Assembly: GCA_023212695.1 (NCBI GenBank)
Contig: JALCCG010000065.1
Coordinates: 28,158 to 92,157 of the forward strand
Source of the DNA: Sporisorium sorghi
Taxonomy: Eukaryota > Basidiomycota > Ustilaginomycetes > Ustilaginales > Ustilaginaceae
Direction: 5' to 3'
Length of the DNA stretch: 64,000 nt
The translations under genes and the position numbers were made by a program. The notes beneath the pieces are model-generated. The model was given only the letters and a program-made list of their open reading frames with translations, was not told the origin of the DNA and made no database searches. Every line of letters starts with the position of its first letter. Position 1 is the first letter of the stretch. Shown piece after piece: positions 10,780 through 23,313 of this stretch.

Positions 10780-11353
10780 ATGTTTGGCTCTAGCGGCTTC
10801 GGCGGCTTTGGCCAGCAGAACAACCAGCAACAGCAGCAACAACCGCAGCAGCCAGCTGGCGGTCTCTTTGGTCAACCACAGCAGCCCACCACGCCCGCTC
10901 AGACTGGATTTGGCGCATCTACAGGTGAGTTTTTCTTCAGCTCGATAGCTTCGTTCGCACATTCACCTCGTCCCTCAACACACTAACCCAACTCTATCCA
11001 TTCTGGTGTTTTGCTCAGGCTTCGGATCTACAGGTGGCTTTGGCGCAGCGCAGCCAGCAGGCCAGACCGGCGGTGGTCTCTTCGGACAGCAACCCTCTCA
11101 GACACAGACGCCTGCCTTTGGCGGCTTTGGCGCCACCAACAACAATGCATCCACCACGGGCGCGTTCGGTGCACGCCCCGCTGGCACCACCGGCTTTGGT
11201 GGCTTTGGTGCTCCTGCCTCTACCTCCAACACTGGCGCCTTCACTTTTGGCGCCACTCCCAACCAACAACAGCAACAGCAACAGCCAGCAGCCGGCGGTT
11301 TCGGCTCGTCCACTTTCGGCGCAGCAGCTCCAGCTACCGGTGGTCTTTTCGGT

Positions 11354-11384
<31 letters not shown>

Positions 11385-14300
11385 CAGCTGCAGGTGGATT
11401 TGGCGCCACGGCCGGTGCTTTCGGACAGCCTGCTGCCGGCGCAACTTCCAGTCAGATCACACAGGGCACTGCCACCGTCCCCTACGACCCGCTGCGTGAA
11501 GACTTGACCCCCACCGAGCACATCAAGGACCGCAAGAGCTGGGACGTCCAGCAGGCCATCACCGTCATGCCTGCCTACTCGCACTACAGCATCGAGGAGC
11601 TCCGTCTCATGGACTACCAGCAGGGCCGATCCAAGGGCAACACCGGCCCAGGTGCCACCGGCGCACCTTCCACCGGGTTTGGCTTTGGTGCTACGAACAA
11701 CACCACCGGCGCTTTTGGTCAGCCTCAGCAACCTGCCACCGGGTTCGGCGCGACGCCTAACACGACAACCACAGGCGGTCTCTTTGGTCAACCTCAGCAG
11801 CAGCAGTCTGGCGGCCTCTTTGGACAGCAGAACAACCAGCAGCAGTCCGGAGGCCTCTTCGGTGCCAAACCTGCCGCCACTGGTTTTGGCGCCTCGACGT
11901 CCACCGGTGGTCTCTTTGGCCAGCAGCAGAACCAGCCTCAGACCGGCGGCCTTTTCGGTCAGCAACAGCAGCAGCAGCCCTCCTCAACCTTCAGCTTCGG
12001 CGCTCAACCTCAGCAGCCTGCCACCGGCACCGGCTTCACTTTTGGTGCCAACAACAACAACCAGCAGCAGCAGAACAAGCCCGCCTTTGGCTTTGGCGCC
12101 TCCACCACTCAGCCCGCTCAGAACACTTCCACCGGCTTTGGCTTTGGTGCCAACAACAACCAGCAGCAGCAGGGTCAGACGACTACTGGCTTCGGTGCAG
12201 GCGCTACCGGCACCACGGGTGGATTCTCGTTCGGTCAAAAGCCTGCCACTGGTGGCCTGTTTGGCGGGGCCACCTCCCAGCCCGGTCAGACCGCCGGCGC
12301 GACTAGCACCTTTGGCGGCTTTGGTGCCAACAACAATACAGCTACGCAAAACAAGCCCGCCTTCGGTTTTGGAACAGGCGGAGGATTCGGTGCTACCTCG
12401 GGGGCCGGCACTGGCACCACGGCTGCTCCTGCTGCCACTGGTGGACTCTTTGGCGGCGCCAGCACGACGCAGCCTAGCGGTGGACTCTTTGGCAATACCA
12501 ACACGACCACAGGCGGTGCTGGAGGCACAACGGGAGGATTCAGCTTTGGCGCCAACAACAATCAGCAGGCCAACCAGCAGCCCGGTCAGACGGGCACCAC
12601 CGGTGGCTTTGGAGGCGGTCTATTCGGAAACAAGCCGGCCGGTCAGACAGGCACGCAGCCAGCCACTAGTGGTCTCTTTGGCACGGCAGGCACTCAGACC
12701 GGTCAGCAGGGCGGCACTGGCTTTGGTGCAGGAGCAACAACGGGTGGAGGTCTGTTTGGCAACACGGCCAACAAGCCAGCCGCCGGCGGCTTCTCGTTCG
12801 GCACTGGTGGCGGCCCTTCGCTCTTTGGAGGCAACAACCAGCAGAACAACCAGCAGCAAGGTGCCGGTGGTCTCGGAGGCGGCTTCGGCCAGACACAGAA
12901 TAATGCCTCTGGAGGTCTCTTTGGTCAGTCGAACCAGACGTCGACCGGTGCCACCGGCGGAGGTCTCTTTGGCGGTGCCAGCAACACAGGCGGCTCGTCG
13001 CTCTTTGGCAACACGGGCACGTCCAACACGGGCGGTGGCCTCTTCGGCGGCTCCACCCAAAACTCTACTGGCGGTGGTCTGTTTGGCGGCCTCGGCGGTG
13101 CACAGAACCAGCAGGCCTCGGGAGGGCTGTTTGGTCAATCGCAGCAGAATCAGCAGCAGCCCGCCTTGTTGCAGAACCAACAGCAGCAGCCCACCGTGCA
13201 GGCTTCGCTCGATGTCAACCCTTACGGCACCGACAGCCTCTTTGCCTCGAACCCGATCAATGGCGCTGCTGGCGGCTTGGCGGCCAACGGTGCCTCGCTT
13301 CCCTTCAACGTGGCACCCAAGAACAAGCCGCCCCTCACCACGCCTTTCCGCTCCAGCCCGCGCGGCGCCAACAAGATCAACCGACTGCGCGGCTCGACGC
13401 CTGGTGCCTCGGGTCTCGGCAGCTCCAGCTTTGTGCGCGAGGGCACGCCCGGATCGTTCCGAGAAGGAACCCCTGGCGCGCACGCTCGCTTTGGCACGCC
13501 CGGACGTGGGGGCTCGCCTGCTCTCTTCAAGGGGCTGAGCGACGAGTACAGCCAGCCGCTGTCTTCGCAGGCCTTTGTTTCGCGGCCGTCGGCGAAGCGT
13601 CTCGTGCTCGACGACGCCGGAGAGAACAGCTTCTCTGCATCCCGCATTGGTCGCAGCGGTAGTGTTCCTCACTTTGACACGGGCAGCAGCCCAGCCGTCG
13701 GCTCGCTCGGTGCTTCAGCGTTCCGAAGTGGCACTGTGCAGCCTGGCTCGGCCTCGCGCGTCACCTTCAGCCCTGCGCTCGAGCAGCGTGCAGAGTCCGT
13801 GCGTCCCGGCGGAGGCGATCTCTCGTTTGCTTCGTCGCTTCCCTCGCGCCGCGGCAACTTCCTTGGTGGCGCTTCTTCCTCGAGTGTCGTCGAAGACACT
13901 CCGCTCAAGACGGTCTCGGCGGCGGCTGCCAAGGCCAATGTGCCGCGTCAGGGTCGCGACCTCGAGTCGTCGTTTGCTGCGCCATCCAGCACCACCACCG
14001 GCGCTGCCACCAACGGATCCACTGCCGCGTCGGGCAAGGTCGGTGAATACTACACCGAACCTTCGCTTGCTGCTCTGCGCACCGCCAACTACAACGAGCT
14101 TGCCGCCGTGCACAACTTTATCGTCGGCCGCAAAGGTGTCGGCCAGATTGAGTTTCTCGAACCCGTCGACCTCACTTCGATCGGCGACCTCAACGACATT
14201 GTCGGCGGCATTGTGCAAATCCGACTCAAGGAGGTCGTTGTGTACCCTGAAGAGGACGACTACGACCCTCGCAACCCCAAGGATGGCGCCAAGCGTAACT

Positions 14301-17300
14301 TTGTGCCCGGCATCAAGGCGAAACAGGGCACGGGGCTCAACGTGCCTGCGCGTGTTAGTCTGGAAGCGTGCTGGCCCACGGACCGCGCCACTCGCGAGCC
14401 GATCAAGGATGCCGAGCACCCGCGTGTCAAGCAGATGGTCAACAAGCTCAAGAACAAGCCCGAGACCGAGTTTGTCGATTTTGATCCCGAGTCCGGCACG
14501 TGGACTTTCAAGGTCAAGCATTTCAGCCGGTATGGGTTGGATGACTCGGACGAGGACGAAGAGGCTGCTGCCGGAGATGCCAAGCGAGCCGCAGCTGCCA
14601 AGGGGAGTAGTGGCACCAACGTCAAGCGACCTGCCAGCAAGCGTCTTGCGCCCATGACTGCCGATGAAGAGGATCTCTCCGATCAGGACGTGTCTGCTGT
14701 CAGCGGCGTCTTTCCCCTGAGCGATGCCGATGATGACGACGACGATGCACCGCCTCCATTGCGGACGCTCGACGATGGCGACATGGACACGGACGACGAT
14801 GCGAGCCAGGCGGCGGCTGCAGCGGCGGTCAATGCTGCCAAGCGTCGTCAGCAGCGCCAATGGACGCCCTCTTCCAGTGTCACCGGTCGCGAGCGTGGTG
14901 GCAGTGCTACGCCGTCGCGAGCCATGTCGACGGTTGGCAATGCTGCCGAGGCGCGACGTGTGCAGGTGATGCAGGCGAGTTTTTTTGGGCAAGACGACAG
15001 TAAACTAGCTTCCGCTGCTGTCGTTCCTGCCAAACCAACGGGAGCCAGCCTGAGCAACAAAAAGACGCTCAACCTTCGGCCATCGGCCGCCGCCACGGCG
15101 TTGCCGTCAGCGCCGATCAAGCCAGCCGCTGCACAAGAAGACCGCCAAGTCAAGGTGGCCGCAGACGAGCCCAGAAAGGCACCGCCAGTGCAAGAAGAAC
15201 AGCAACCGGCCAAGAAGCTGCGCAAGCTCGACGTGGCTCAGTCCGAGGCAGTCGCTGCTGATGGCGAGACGCTCGATGCCGGCCTGTCGCTCGGACGCAG
15301 CTTCCGTGTAGGATGGGGACCTGACGGCGTCCTAGTGCACAATGGCAGGATCGTTGCTGGCTCTTCGACCAAGACGGAAGCCGCCTCCGATGCAGTGGCG
15401 TCGACGACCACATCGACGCTTGTCCTGGAAAAAGTCAAGCTATTCAAAGACACCGAGACGGCCAAACAGGAGGCGGAAAAGGCGGAAAAGCTGCTCGGCG
15501 TCCAGCTCGGCCACACCAACGTCGAGCTCGACGAGGACGGCGTGCCGACGGCGTACACGGACTTTGCAACGCGCTTCCGACACTTTGCCACATCGTTCGA
15601 GCACAAGGATCGCAGCTTTGAGGCGAGCTTGTGGCGACTGGGCGTTGCGCTTTTTGACGAGATCGAGCTGCACGTGCCCGAAGGTGCGCCTACCGCGACG
15701 GCCGACCGCATCCGCAACATGCGCAGGAAGGCGGCGCTGTCCGACTGGCTGCGCCACACGGTAGCTGGCACGGTCGAGTCCGAGGCACGCTCGCACGTGG
15801 CTGCTTCTCGACGCGCCGCGTTGCTGTTCAGCTACCTGAGTGGCAACCAGGTGGAGCGTGCGGTCAATGCTGCGCTGGAAGCGGGTGATCTGCGCCTGGC
15901 TACGCTGATTGCTCAGGCGGGAGGCGATGAAGAGGTTCGTGCCGATATCAGCGAGCAGCTGCTGTCCTGGCGTAAGGAAGGAGTCGACGCTCACATTACG
16001 CGCGACCATCGCCGGGTGTACGAGCTGCTCTCGGGCAATGTGCTTGTCTCGAAGGGCACCGACTCGCGTACGACCAAGGATCCTATCGATCAGGTTGGCG
16101 ATCTGCCCATCTGCGAGGGTCTGGACTGGAAGCGAGCGTTCGGCCTGTTTCTGTGGTACGAGTCGCCGTACGAGGCACCTCTGGAGCACTCGTTTGAGCG
16201 GTACGAGGCGCAAGTGGCGCCTTCTTCGTCCGCTAGTGCCGGTATTGCTCCGCCTCTCCCCTGGTACCGCGAGAGCTCCAGTGTGGGCGCAACACGCCTG
16301 CGTCAGCTGCTGCAAAAGTCGGGCGGCTACGACCGCGATGCACTTTTCGAGTTGCTGAAACTCTATGTCGACCCGACGTACGGCTTGGAGCCTGCGCTGA
16401 ACGCGTGTGCGTTTGGACCATCGAATGTCGATGCGCGACTGCCTTGGCATTTGTACAACTTATTGTCTCGCGTGCTGCAGCGACGCGATTTCGGCGATCG
16501 CATCGAGCTTGGTCTTAGCGAGGAGGGCGAGGACGAGGACATGCTTGGCGTTAAAGGACAGAAACAGACGCAGGGTAACTCTGCACGCGCCGACACGCTG
16601 GTCTCTGCCTACGCGACGCAGCTCGAGCTGCTGGGGCTGTGGAAGTGGTCTGCGTTCGTGCTGCTGCACTTGGAGCTGGGCGAAAGCCGCGAGGCGGCGA
16701 TCAAAGCGCTGCTGGCGCGCAACGTGGCCAAGCTCGACGACGAGCGCGACTTCCTGTGCGACCGTCTGCTGATTCCCGAATCGTGGCTGTACGAGGCGAA
16801 ATCGTACGAGGCGCGCGCGCGCGATGACAGATACGCCGAGTACCAGCTGCTGCTGAAAGCGCGCAACTGGACGGCGGCGCACAATGTCGCAGCGCTGCAC
16901 CTGGCACCAGAGGCGATCATCCGGGGCGACCACGAGCTGGTCTCGGTGCTGTTTTCGCCTTTCTATTTGGAGATTGAAGGCGGCGGCGATCCGGCGGACG
17001 AAGTTGCAGGTTGGGCGGACGGCGCTGCGCTGTACATCGACTACGTGGCTGCGTCGAGGGAGATCCCGTCGCTGGCGGCGCTGCTTGCGGCGGAGGAGAC
17101 GCGCGCAATTGCGCTCGACAAGGCGGAGCGGTACGCGGCGCGGCTGCCAACGCTGACTACGGGCGTAAACGCGCTGCTTTCAGCAACGTCGTCGGCGGCT
17201 GGAGCGTGTTTCACAGCCGAAACCAAAGCAGGCGAACGCACGCACATGGTTGCGAGGACCGAGATGATTGCTGGCATTACGAATCTTGCGCGGATCCTGG

Positions 17301-17548
17301 TGAACATTGCCACCGCCACTGCGGCCGGTGGTAGCGGCGATGCTGGCTCGTCGACGATGGCGGTGACTGCGAGCGTGAAGGCTAGATTGGAAGCGATCGG
17401 AGCCGGGTTGTTGTCGAGCAACGCTGTTTCTGGTGGCAGCGGGGCTAAAGGGGATAAGGAGGGAGGGTGGGATCCGGCAGCGCTCGAGGTGGACTCAGTG
17501 CAGGCTGCTGCGGATGACTATCTGGCGTCGTTGGTGGCGATCGCCTGA
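10780..17548 (+). CDS. NUP145: Nup98-Nup96 type nuclear pore polyprotein (one intron)
   Basis: Two exons, 10780-10924 and 11019-17548, encode 2224 residues. The 94-nt intron has GTGAGT, a CACTAAC branch site near 10981 and a TTGCTCAG acceptor; the splice rebuilds a GFG codon series. The N-terminal region is a long FG/GLFG repeat field with polyglutamine. Inside it sits a Gle2-binding (GLEBS) segment at about residues 192-254, ending YSIEELRLMDYQQGR. The autoproteolytic domain ends in HFSRYG: by family knowledge, cleavage falls after Phe1217, before Ser1218, giving a Nup98-like mobile FG protein (1217 residues) and a Nup96-like Y-complex scaffold (1007 residues). Acidic linkers follow the cleavage site, and the C-terminal 700 residues look helical as in Nup96. 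The first ATG of the FG series (10780) is the start. The symbol follows yeast; fission yeast calls it nup189. Confidence 0.95.
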
Positions 17549-18266
17549 GGGAGAGGAGGGGAGGTGGACACATGCGCACATGCACAGACGGAGACGAGGA
17601 GGATCGAGGGTTTTGACATACTAGGTTTGCACTGCTTTACAATACAAATGATTTGAATGATTGGGATGTGGGGGATGTGTTGGTGTTTGAGGGGGGTTTG
17701 AGGTTGCGGCGGCGGTTGTGGGTGAGAGGACGAGGTTGAGGTGCTGGGTGAGAGATGAGAGAGGATGAGCAGGAGAAGGAGGGTCCAGTTGAGGGTCGGC
17801 AGAAGAGAGTCGCAGCGCGTGGTGGAGCAGGAGAGAGCAGCCCGGCGCAGCAGTGCGTCTGTGCGAGCCGGTGTTTTGCAAGGGAAAAAAAGTTGGTTCT
17901 TCTCGAGGATTTACTCGCGTTGAAGGTGTTTCTCTTTCTGACGTCTCACCATCACACCATCTTCACAACGTTTCGGTCTCACCACCACCTCGATTGCGCG
18001 GCGTCATCAACAGCGGGGCGCCCCTCGAACGTGCACTTTGAACATCCCTGATTGCGCTGCTGTGCGGTGCAACTGTTTGCGGCGCTGCTGCATCTGGTAT
18101 CGAGCTTTATCGCATCTGCAAACGACACACACGTCTAGCACCGAGCACTATCGCATCCCCACGACCCAGCTGGCAGTGACGCAGTCGTCGACCCTACTTG
18201 CCGTGCACTCCCCTCGCATCCTCCCGTCTCCCCCTCCCCCTCCCGCCAAAGCCCGTGAACACAACG
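17549..18266. other. Intergenic region
   Basis: This is the 3' flank of the nucleoporin gene and the leader of the next gene on the same strand. The left half is G-rich and the right half C/T-rich just before the ATG at 18267. No gene or RNA was recognised. Confidence 0.7.
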
Positions 18267-18820
18267 ATGAGCAGCAGCGTCCACCCTGTGCTGGAACTCA
18301 TCAACCGATGCGACACGCTCGCGCAGCAGTTCGACAGCACGTTTGCGCGCTCCTGCACTCTGCTCACGGACGTCGCCAACGGCCAGGGGGGTCAGACGCT
18401 GGACGAAGTTTTGGCGGAGTTGAGGCAGACGCTCGAGCAGTGCGAGGGAGTGGTCGGTGCGATGCTCGCGTGTATCTATGCGGATATCCCGCATCTGTTG
18501 GATCAGTTGGATCGAGGTGATGGAGAGACAGTGGGCAATTGGAACCCCAAGCAGGCGCTGGATGGGATCAGTCAGCTGTTTTACGTACGTTCCCACCCCC
18601 GCCTACCTCACGATATGTGAATGACAGCTAACCCTCTTCTTGCGAATGGCAGTCCTACCAAGACCTGCTCACAGACAAGCGCGAGCTCCTCGCTGATTTC
18701 ACGTGCGAAGAGATTGGCCCGGCGGATTTTGTTCACAGATGGACAAGCATCGACTCGACACTCGCCAGCCAGCGCAAGCAGCAGGTCGACGACTTGGCGG
18801 ATTTGTTGGCTGCGTTTTGA
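18267..18820 (+). CDS. Unidentified 161-residue helical protein (one intron)
   Basis: Exon 1 is 18267-18584 and exon 2 is 18653-18820, giving 161 residues. The 68-nt intron has a GTACGT donor, a GCTAAC branch site at 18627-18632 and a GGCAG acceptor, with clean phase-0 joining of ...ISQLFY to SYQDLLTDKREL.... The product is acidic, without signal peptide or membrane segment. It is rich in Leu/Asp/Gln with helical heptad-like stretches (LDEVLAELRQTLEQCEGVV and RKQQVDDLADLLAAF). I do not recognise the family; such small helical proteins occur as subunits of kinetochore, Mediator or trafficking complexes, but nothing here selects among them. That both frames stay open across a well-formed splice supports a real gene. 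It converges on RPA1. Confidence 0.7.
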
Positions 18821-19272
18821 AATGAGGTCGCACGCTACGCCGCAACCAGCGCGGGCATGCAGGACGGCGGGTATGGGCGAGATATCGTGCTTGTGTGGAA
18901 GCTAGTACGTCAAGGTGTGCATCCGGGGGCACATGGTCGACCGTGTTAGATGTGCCGCCGCTGGTTTGCGTTGGGACAACGCGCCAGGAGGTCGGCGGTC
19001 GATACGGTGTACGATGACGCTCGATGGACGGGACAGCTGTTTCGAGGCCCTATGGTTCGGCACAGGAATTTTCTCGAGTTTCGGTCGACGCTTCCTCCGT
19101 CAAGCAAAGACAGCAGCTCGTACAACACTGCGCTGCTCTAGTCGCACTCAAGCTCTGCTCGCCCGTGCAGGACGGCGCATCAGACCTCTGCTTCCCGAGC
19201 AAGAACCTCGGCGTGAGAAAGAACAACATGCATTGGTGGGAAACAAACAAATCATTGCAACGCGCTGGCTTT
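18821..19272. other. 3' intergenic region between convergent genes
   Basis: This 452-nt stretch lies between the stop codons of the 161-residue protein (+) and the RPA large subunit (-). It should contain both 3' UTRs. No gene was recognised. Confidence 0.7.
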
Positions 19273-21177
19273 TCACATGTACGCCTTGATAGCATCCACC
19301 AACTCGGCGCCCGCCTTGGCAAAATCCACCGGCGCCGCACGGCTAATCGTATACCTCACCCTGGCGGTATCGTTGAACGTGTCCATCTTGGCCCTGCAGT
19401 TGAAGAGGTACATCCTGTTAGCCGCCCTGTGCAGTGCGGCGTTGAACTCGGACTCGCTGTTCTCGCGCAGCTGGTGCAGCTCGCCCGCGGACATGCCGAT
19501 GAGCTTGGTCGCATCCTCGTTGAAGCCCGAAAGCCAGATCTGGCCCGTGGCGTCCGCGACGTTGGTCGAGAGGATGTAGCGGTACTCTGGGTTCGGGTAG
19601 GAGCGGTCGCACTTTTCGCAGCGCCAGTTGTTCTCGTGGTCGAGGCTGACTTTTTTGTTGCAGCCGTCCGAAGGGCAAGCGGTGTAGTAGAGGTTCTCCT
19701 GCTTGATGTAGACCACGGTGGCGCGGACGTTGAAGTAGTCCGGCTTCTCGGACATGCCCAGGTTCTCGTCCTTGACCTGCGCAATGCTGCGGCGCTCGGC
19801 CATGTTGCCGCCCGCACCTCCAGCTGCACCCATCGCTCCACCGCCCACACCGGCATTCGTAAAAGGCTGGAACTGCGCGTGCGCTCCGTCGTTGTCGTAC
19901 CATCCACGCAACACGTGCGCCTCGGTGATGTCCGGGTTGATGAGCATGGTCGAGCTCGAAAACATGCTGAGCGATCGTCCGCCAAAGTCGCCCACCTTGA
20001 CGCCCTTGAACGCGATCACGGGCTTCTCGTCCACGCCGGCATTGTTCGGGAACGTCTCGGCATTTTTACCCCACAGCGTCAGACGCACGCTGCGGTTGCC
20101 CTGGTCGACCAGCGTCAACTCTCGCTTCTGCACAGGTCGCTGCGATGCTTTCGAAACAATCTCGCTCAGCTCGCCGTAGCTGTCGAGGATGCCAATCACA
20201 TCGCATGTCTGATTCGGCTCGACGCTCTCGAGCTCGTTGATGCGCACAAACTCGTACTTGACCTCGGGCACGTCCGTGGCGTCGGTGCACTCTTCGATCT
20301 CGGTCGAGTTTTCAAACGTGATCTCGTACTCGTTCTGCAGGTTGCTGAACTGCTTCTTGGCAATGTTGACGCGTGCCTTGGAGATGAGGTAGACGTGGTT
20401 CTCCTGCAGCAGCGGGTAGAAGCGGTCGACGGCGTCGTTGAAGCCTGTAGCCTTGATTTCGCCACTGTCGTCGAGCAAGTTGACCGAGAAGAGCTTGCCG
20501 TCGCCACGCGCGTTGGACCAGTGACGAATGTCGGACTTGGACGTGACGCGCGCCTTGATCGTCCAGCGGTTCTGGTACGGCGAGAGACCTTCGATGGGGT
20601 AGATGGGCATACCGGCGTGGACGCTGCTGCCGCCGGGACGACCACCAGCTGCTGCACCACCTCCGGCTTTGGCGGCACCACCCACAGCCGATGTAGCAGG
20701 CGTCGTCCTGCCGGCGGAGGAGTTGTTGCCGAGCGCACTGTTGCCAAGCGCGCTGGCACCGCCAATCTCCTGCTTGACACCCCCGCCTTCGGTCTTGACG
20801 ATCTCGTCGACGTTGGTGGGGTTGCCGAGACGCTCGGCGGTAGGCTTGTGAGCAACCTCGAGGTCGAGGAGGATGAGGATGCGTCGGTTCTGCACCGTGT
20901 TGCTGGCGTACTGCGAGATGCGGATCAGGCAATTCTTCTCGAGCTCGCCGGACTCGACCATGGATCGCTTCTGCGAGGCAAGCATGGCCTGGGCGTAGTG
21001 CACGCCGTCCGAGACGATGATGCGGTATCGGTCGCCGACGTTGGACGGGGCAGAGGCGCTGGCCTGGATCTTTTTGATGCTGAGGATCTGGCACACGGGG
21101 TTCTGCACCGAGTTGGCGGGATCGGCGGACTGGATCATCTGGGCGATGGCGCCCTGCGAGAGGTCGTTGAGCGACAT
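19273..21177 (-). CDS. RFA1: Replication protein A large subunit (RPA70)
   Basis: The 634-residue product is the single-stranded DNA-binding subunit of the RPA heterotrimer used in replication, repair and recombination. It shows an N-terminal RPA70N OB fold from MSLNDLSQGAI to about residue 115, then a Gly/Ala/Thr-rich linker. DBD-A begins near NRWTIKARVTSKSDIRHWSN and DBD-B follows. DBD-C carries its zinc ribbon as C-x4-C-x13-C-x2-C (CPSDGC ... CEKC). These match the family order. The reading frame remains open for 117 codons upstream of the ATG at 21175-21177, but that extension is low complexity. MSLNDLS aligns with the known N-terminus, so the internal ATG is chosen. No introns. Confidence 0.96.
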   Translation of the reverse strand: MSLNDLSQGAIAQMIQSADPANSVQNPVCQILSIKKIQASASAPSNVGDRYRIIVSDGVHYAQAMLASQKRSMVESGELEKNCLIRISQYASNTVQNRRILILLDLEVAHKPTAERLGNPTNVDEIVKTEGGGVKQEIGGASALGNSALGNNSSAGRTTPATSAVGGAAKAGGGAAAGGRPGGSSVHAGMPIYPIEGLSPYQNRWTIKARVTSKSDIRHWSNARGDGKLFSVNLLDDSGEIKATGFNDAVDRFYPLLQENHVYLISKARVNIAKKQFSNLQNEYEITFENSTEIEECTDATDVPEVKYEFVRINELESVEPNQTCDVIGILDSYGELSEIVSKASQRPVQKRELTLVDQGNRSVRLTLWGKNAETFPNNAGVDEKPVIAFKGVKVGDFGGRSLSMFSSSTMLINPDITEAHVLRGWYDNDGAHAQFQPFTNAGVGGGAMGAAGGAGGNMAERRSIAQVKDENLGMSEKPDYFNVRATVVYIKQENLYYTACPSDGCNKKVSLDHENNWRCEKCDRSYPNPEYRYILSTNVADATGQIWLSGFNEDATKLIGMSAGELHQLRENSESEFNAALHRAANRMYLFNCRAKMDTFNDTARVRYTISRAAPVDFAKAGAELVDAIKAYM

Positions 21178-22853
21178 GACGGGTGGAAGTGCGAGCGGAG
21201 AAGACTCTGTCGCTGTGCGGGGATGATGAGTGGGTTTACGAGCAGTATCTGCTAAGGCCGATGAGACAGCCAAGATGTGAGCGCAGCAAGGGTGCTTGCC
21301 TAGCGCTTGTGGTACGACGGGTGCTGCAGTAAGGTGTTGAAGAGGGTGTGAGTTGGTGAATGGACGATCAACAGCGGAGGCGATGGTGGAGACGATCAAA
21401 GGATGTTCGAGCTCTTCCGCACTGAAGAAGCTGAGTCGCGAATTGACACTTTTCCACACGTTCTGTTTCTTCTGTTGCGCATCTTGCGGGTGGCGCAGCG
21501 CTCCGACCAAAAATTGAGAGCTGCGCACCTCTTTCGCTCATTTACGCGCGCGACGCGTTTTTTTTTTTTTCGACGACGAAGACCAACACTTGAGATTCAC
21601 TCGCACGGGATGAAAAAAATGCGGGAATTCTATTGTCATCCAATTTTGGCCTAACATTTCAATTTTACGAAAGTCCAATCGGCGATCTCGCTTTTCTTAG
21701 CGTCAACATCTTCTGATCGATTTTGCTCTCGCCATCGCAAAGGAATCGAGCAGCAACTTGCACGGCTTTCCTCGCAACAAGAACAACAAGTGCATGCACG
21801 GTGCAATGATCGGCAAATCCATGACCCGTTGTGCGTCGGGCCGACGCATTCTTTTCAATATAACGTCTTTCTTACGAACCTTCCGGAACGAGCTGCAATT
21901 AATCAGGAAGAAAGATCGACAGTATAGGTAAGAGGACACAGCGCCACAGCGACGAACCATACGATGCGGACGTGCGTAAAGCCACGAGAGTGACCTATTT
22001 CCGCGGCCACTGAGCAGGTGGCTGGAGTGTGGCGGCAAAGCCACCTGTGCTGCAATGCCAGTCTGTCGCCACACTCCGGTTCCGAGCCACTTTGATCCGC
22101 GAGAGCAGTGAGGATCGACAAATAACTTTACGGCACCTGAGCGCATTGTTGCACTGTTGTACCTTTTTTGAAACGAATTCCAACCCCGCACAGTGGCTTG
22201 GATAAGAGCAGGATGTCTTACGAATGAATCTAAGCGACGGCCGAATTTCATGCGCTTCTATTCAACGTTTCATGCACCTCGGCCTTTGTTGCAACTCGGC
22301 GTGACAACCACGCTGTTACGCGGTCGAGCTCGTGGCAGAATTTCCGTCTCGAGCGGCGGCTGGCCCGTTGTGGAGCTCCAGACTCCGCTGCCTACAGTAT
22401 TGCAGATCATTGATTTGCTTTATTTTTATGCCAGAAATTTAATCACCATAAAAAAGTGAAAATCAATTTCCAATTTGATTGATCGACGACGCTCGAATTC
22501 GATATTTACCCCCAGCTTTTGCGGGACTGTCACACTTTCTCTTTCCCCGTCGACCAAGAGCTCGAAAACCCTAGGCAGCACATGGCGATGCATGAGAAGG
22601 TTCCCATACGTGCCAAGCTGCCTCGATTTCCAGGCAAACGACGAGGTGCCTTCGACCTCGATTGGCATCTCCAAACGAGGTTCGAGTGTCTCGCGCACAA
22701 CCATTGCGATCACGCTAAGCAATCAGAGACCGTCTACGGCATTTGATGATTGTGAAGCCTTGGTAGACGGCTTGGTACTACATCAGCCGGTCTCGTCAGA
22801 ACGACGCTCTTGAACCATGCTTTGGAATGGTCGAAAAGACTGCTTTTGTAGAG

Positions 22854-22882
<29 letters not shown>
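22854..22882. repeat. Poly(A) tract, 29 A
   Basis: An uninterrupted A run lies inside the gene-poor region, with no start codon of a recognised gene within 1.5 kb on either side. Confidence 0.95.
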
Positions 22883-22884
<2 letters not shown>

Positions 22885-23289
22885 CACAGAAAACGCCTCA
22901 CCATGGAGCGCCACCGCTCAACTTGCCACCAGAAGAAGCGGAGTGTCAGTACTACTTCGAGACACGGGAAGCACGCTACCCTTGGCTACTCATGACTGAG
23001 ATACTCTTCGTCTTCTTCCTACAATGGCGTTCTTGAGTGAGAAGAAAGTGCTGAGCCATGGCAGCAAGCGGTTGGAGGGAATATTTTAGGCGAGCGCGAG
23101 CTGCGTGGGTGGATCGAGAGTCAGGCCACTTTCCATCTCCGCATCCAGGCGCTTCATCGCAGCTGTTTTTCCTGCGAGACGGGGACGTGCAGAGGGTTGA
23201 CAGCCATCATGCCTCGCCATGTGCCAGAGACAGTGCACGAGACAGACAGCGCCAAAGGAGAGACACTTGGATAAACACCTGAGCGCAAA

Positions 23290-23313
23290 CTGCTGCTGCT
23301 GCTGCTGCTGCTG
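23290..23313. repeat. (CTG)8 microsatellite
   Basis: Eight CTG units are followed by CCGCTGCTG. Read on the minus strand this gives a short Gln run in an open segment of doubtful status. Confidence 0.9.

Noticed and set aside
11652..13538. 628-codon frame overlapping the nucleoporin FG repeats in another frame
   Set aside because: Created by the low-complexity FG/Gln repeats; the product is Ser/Leu/Pro/Arg-rich with no domain, while the main frame is a clear nucleoporin.
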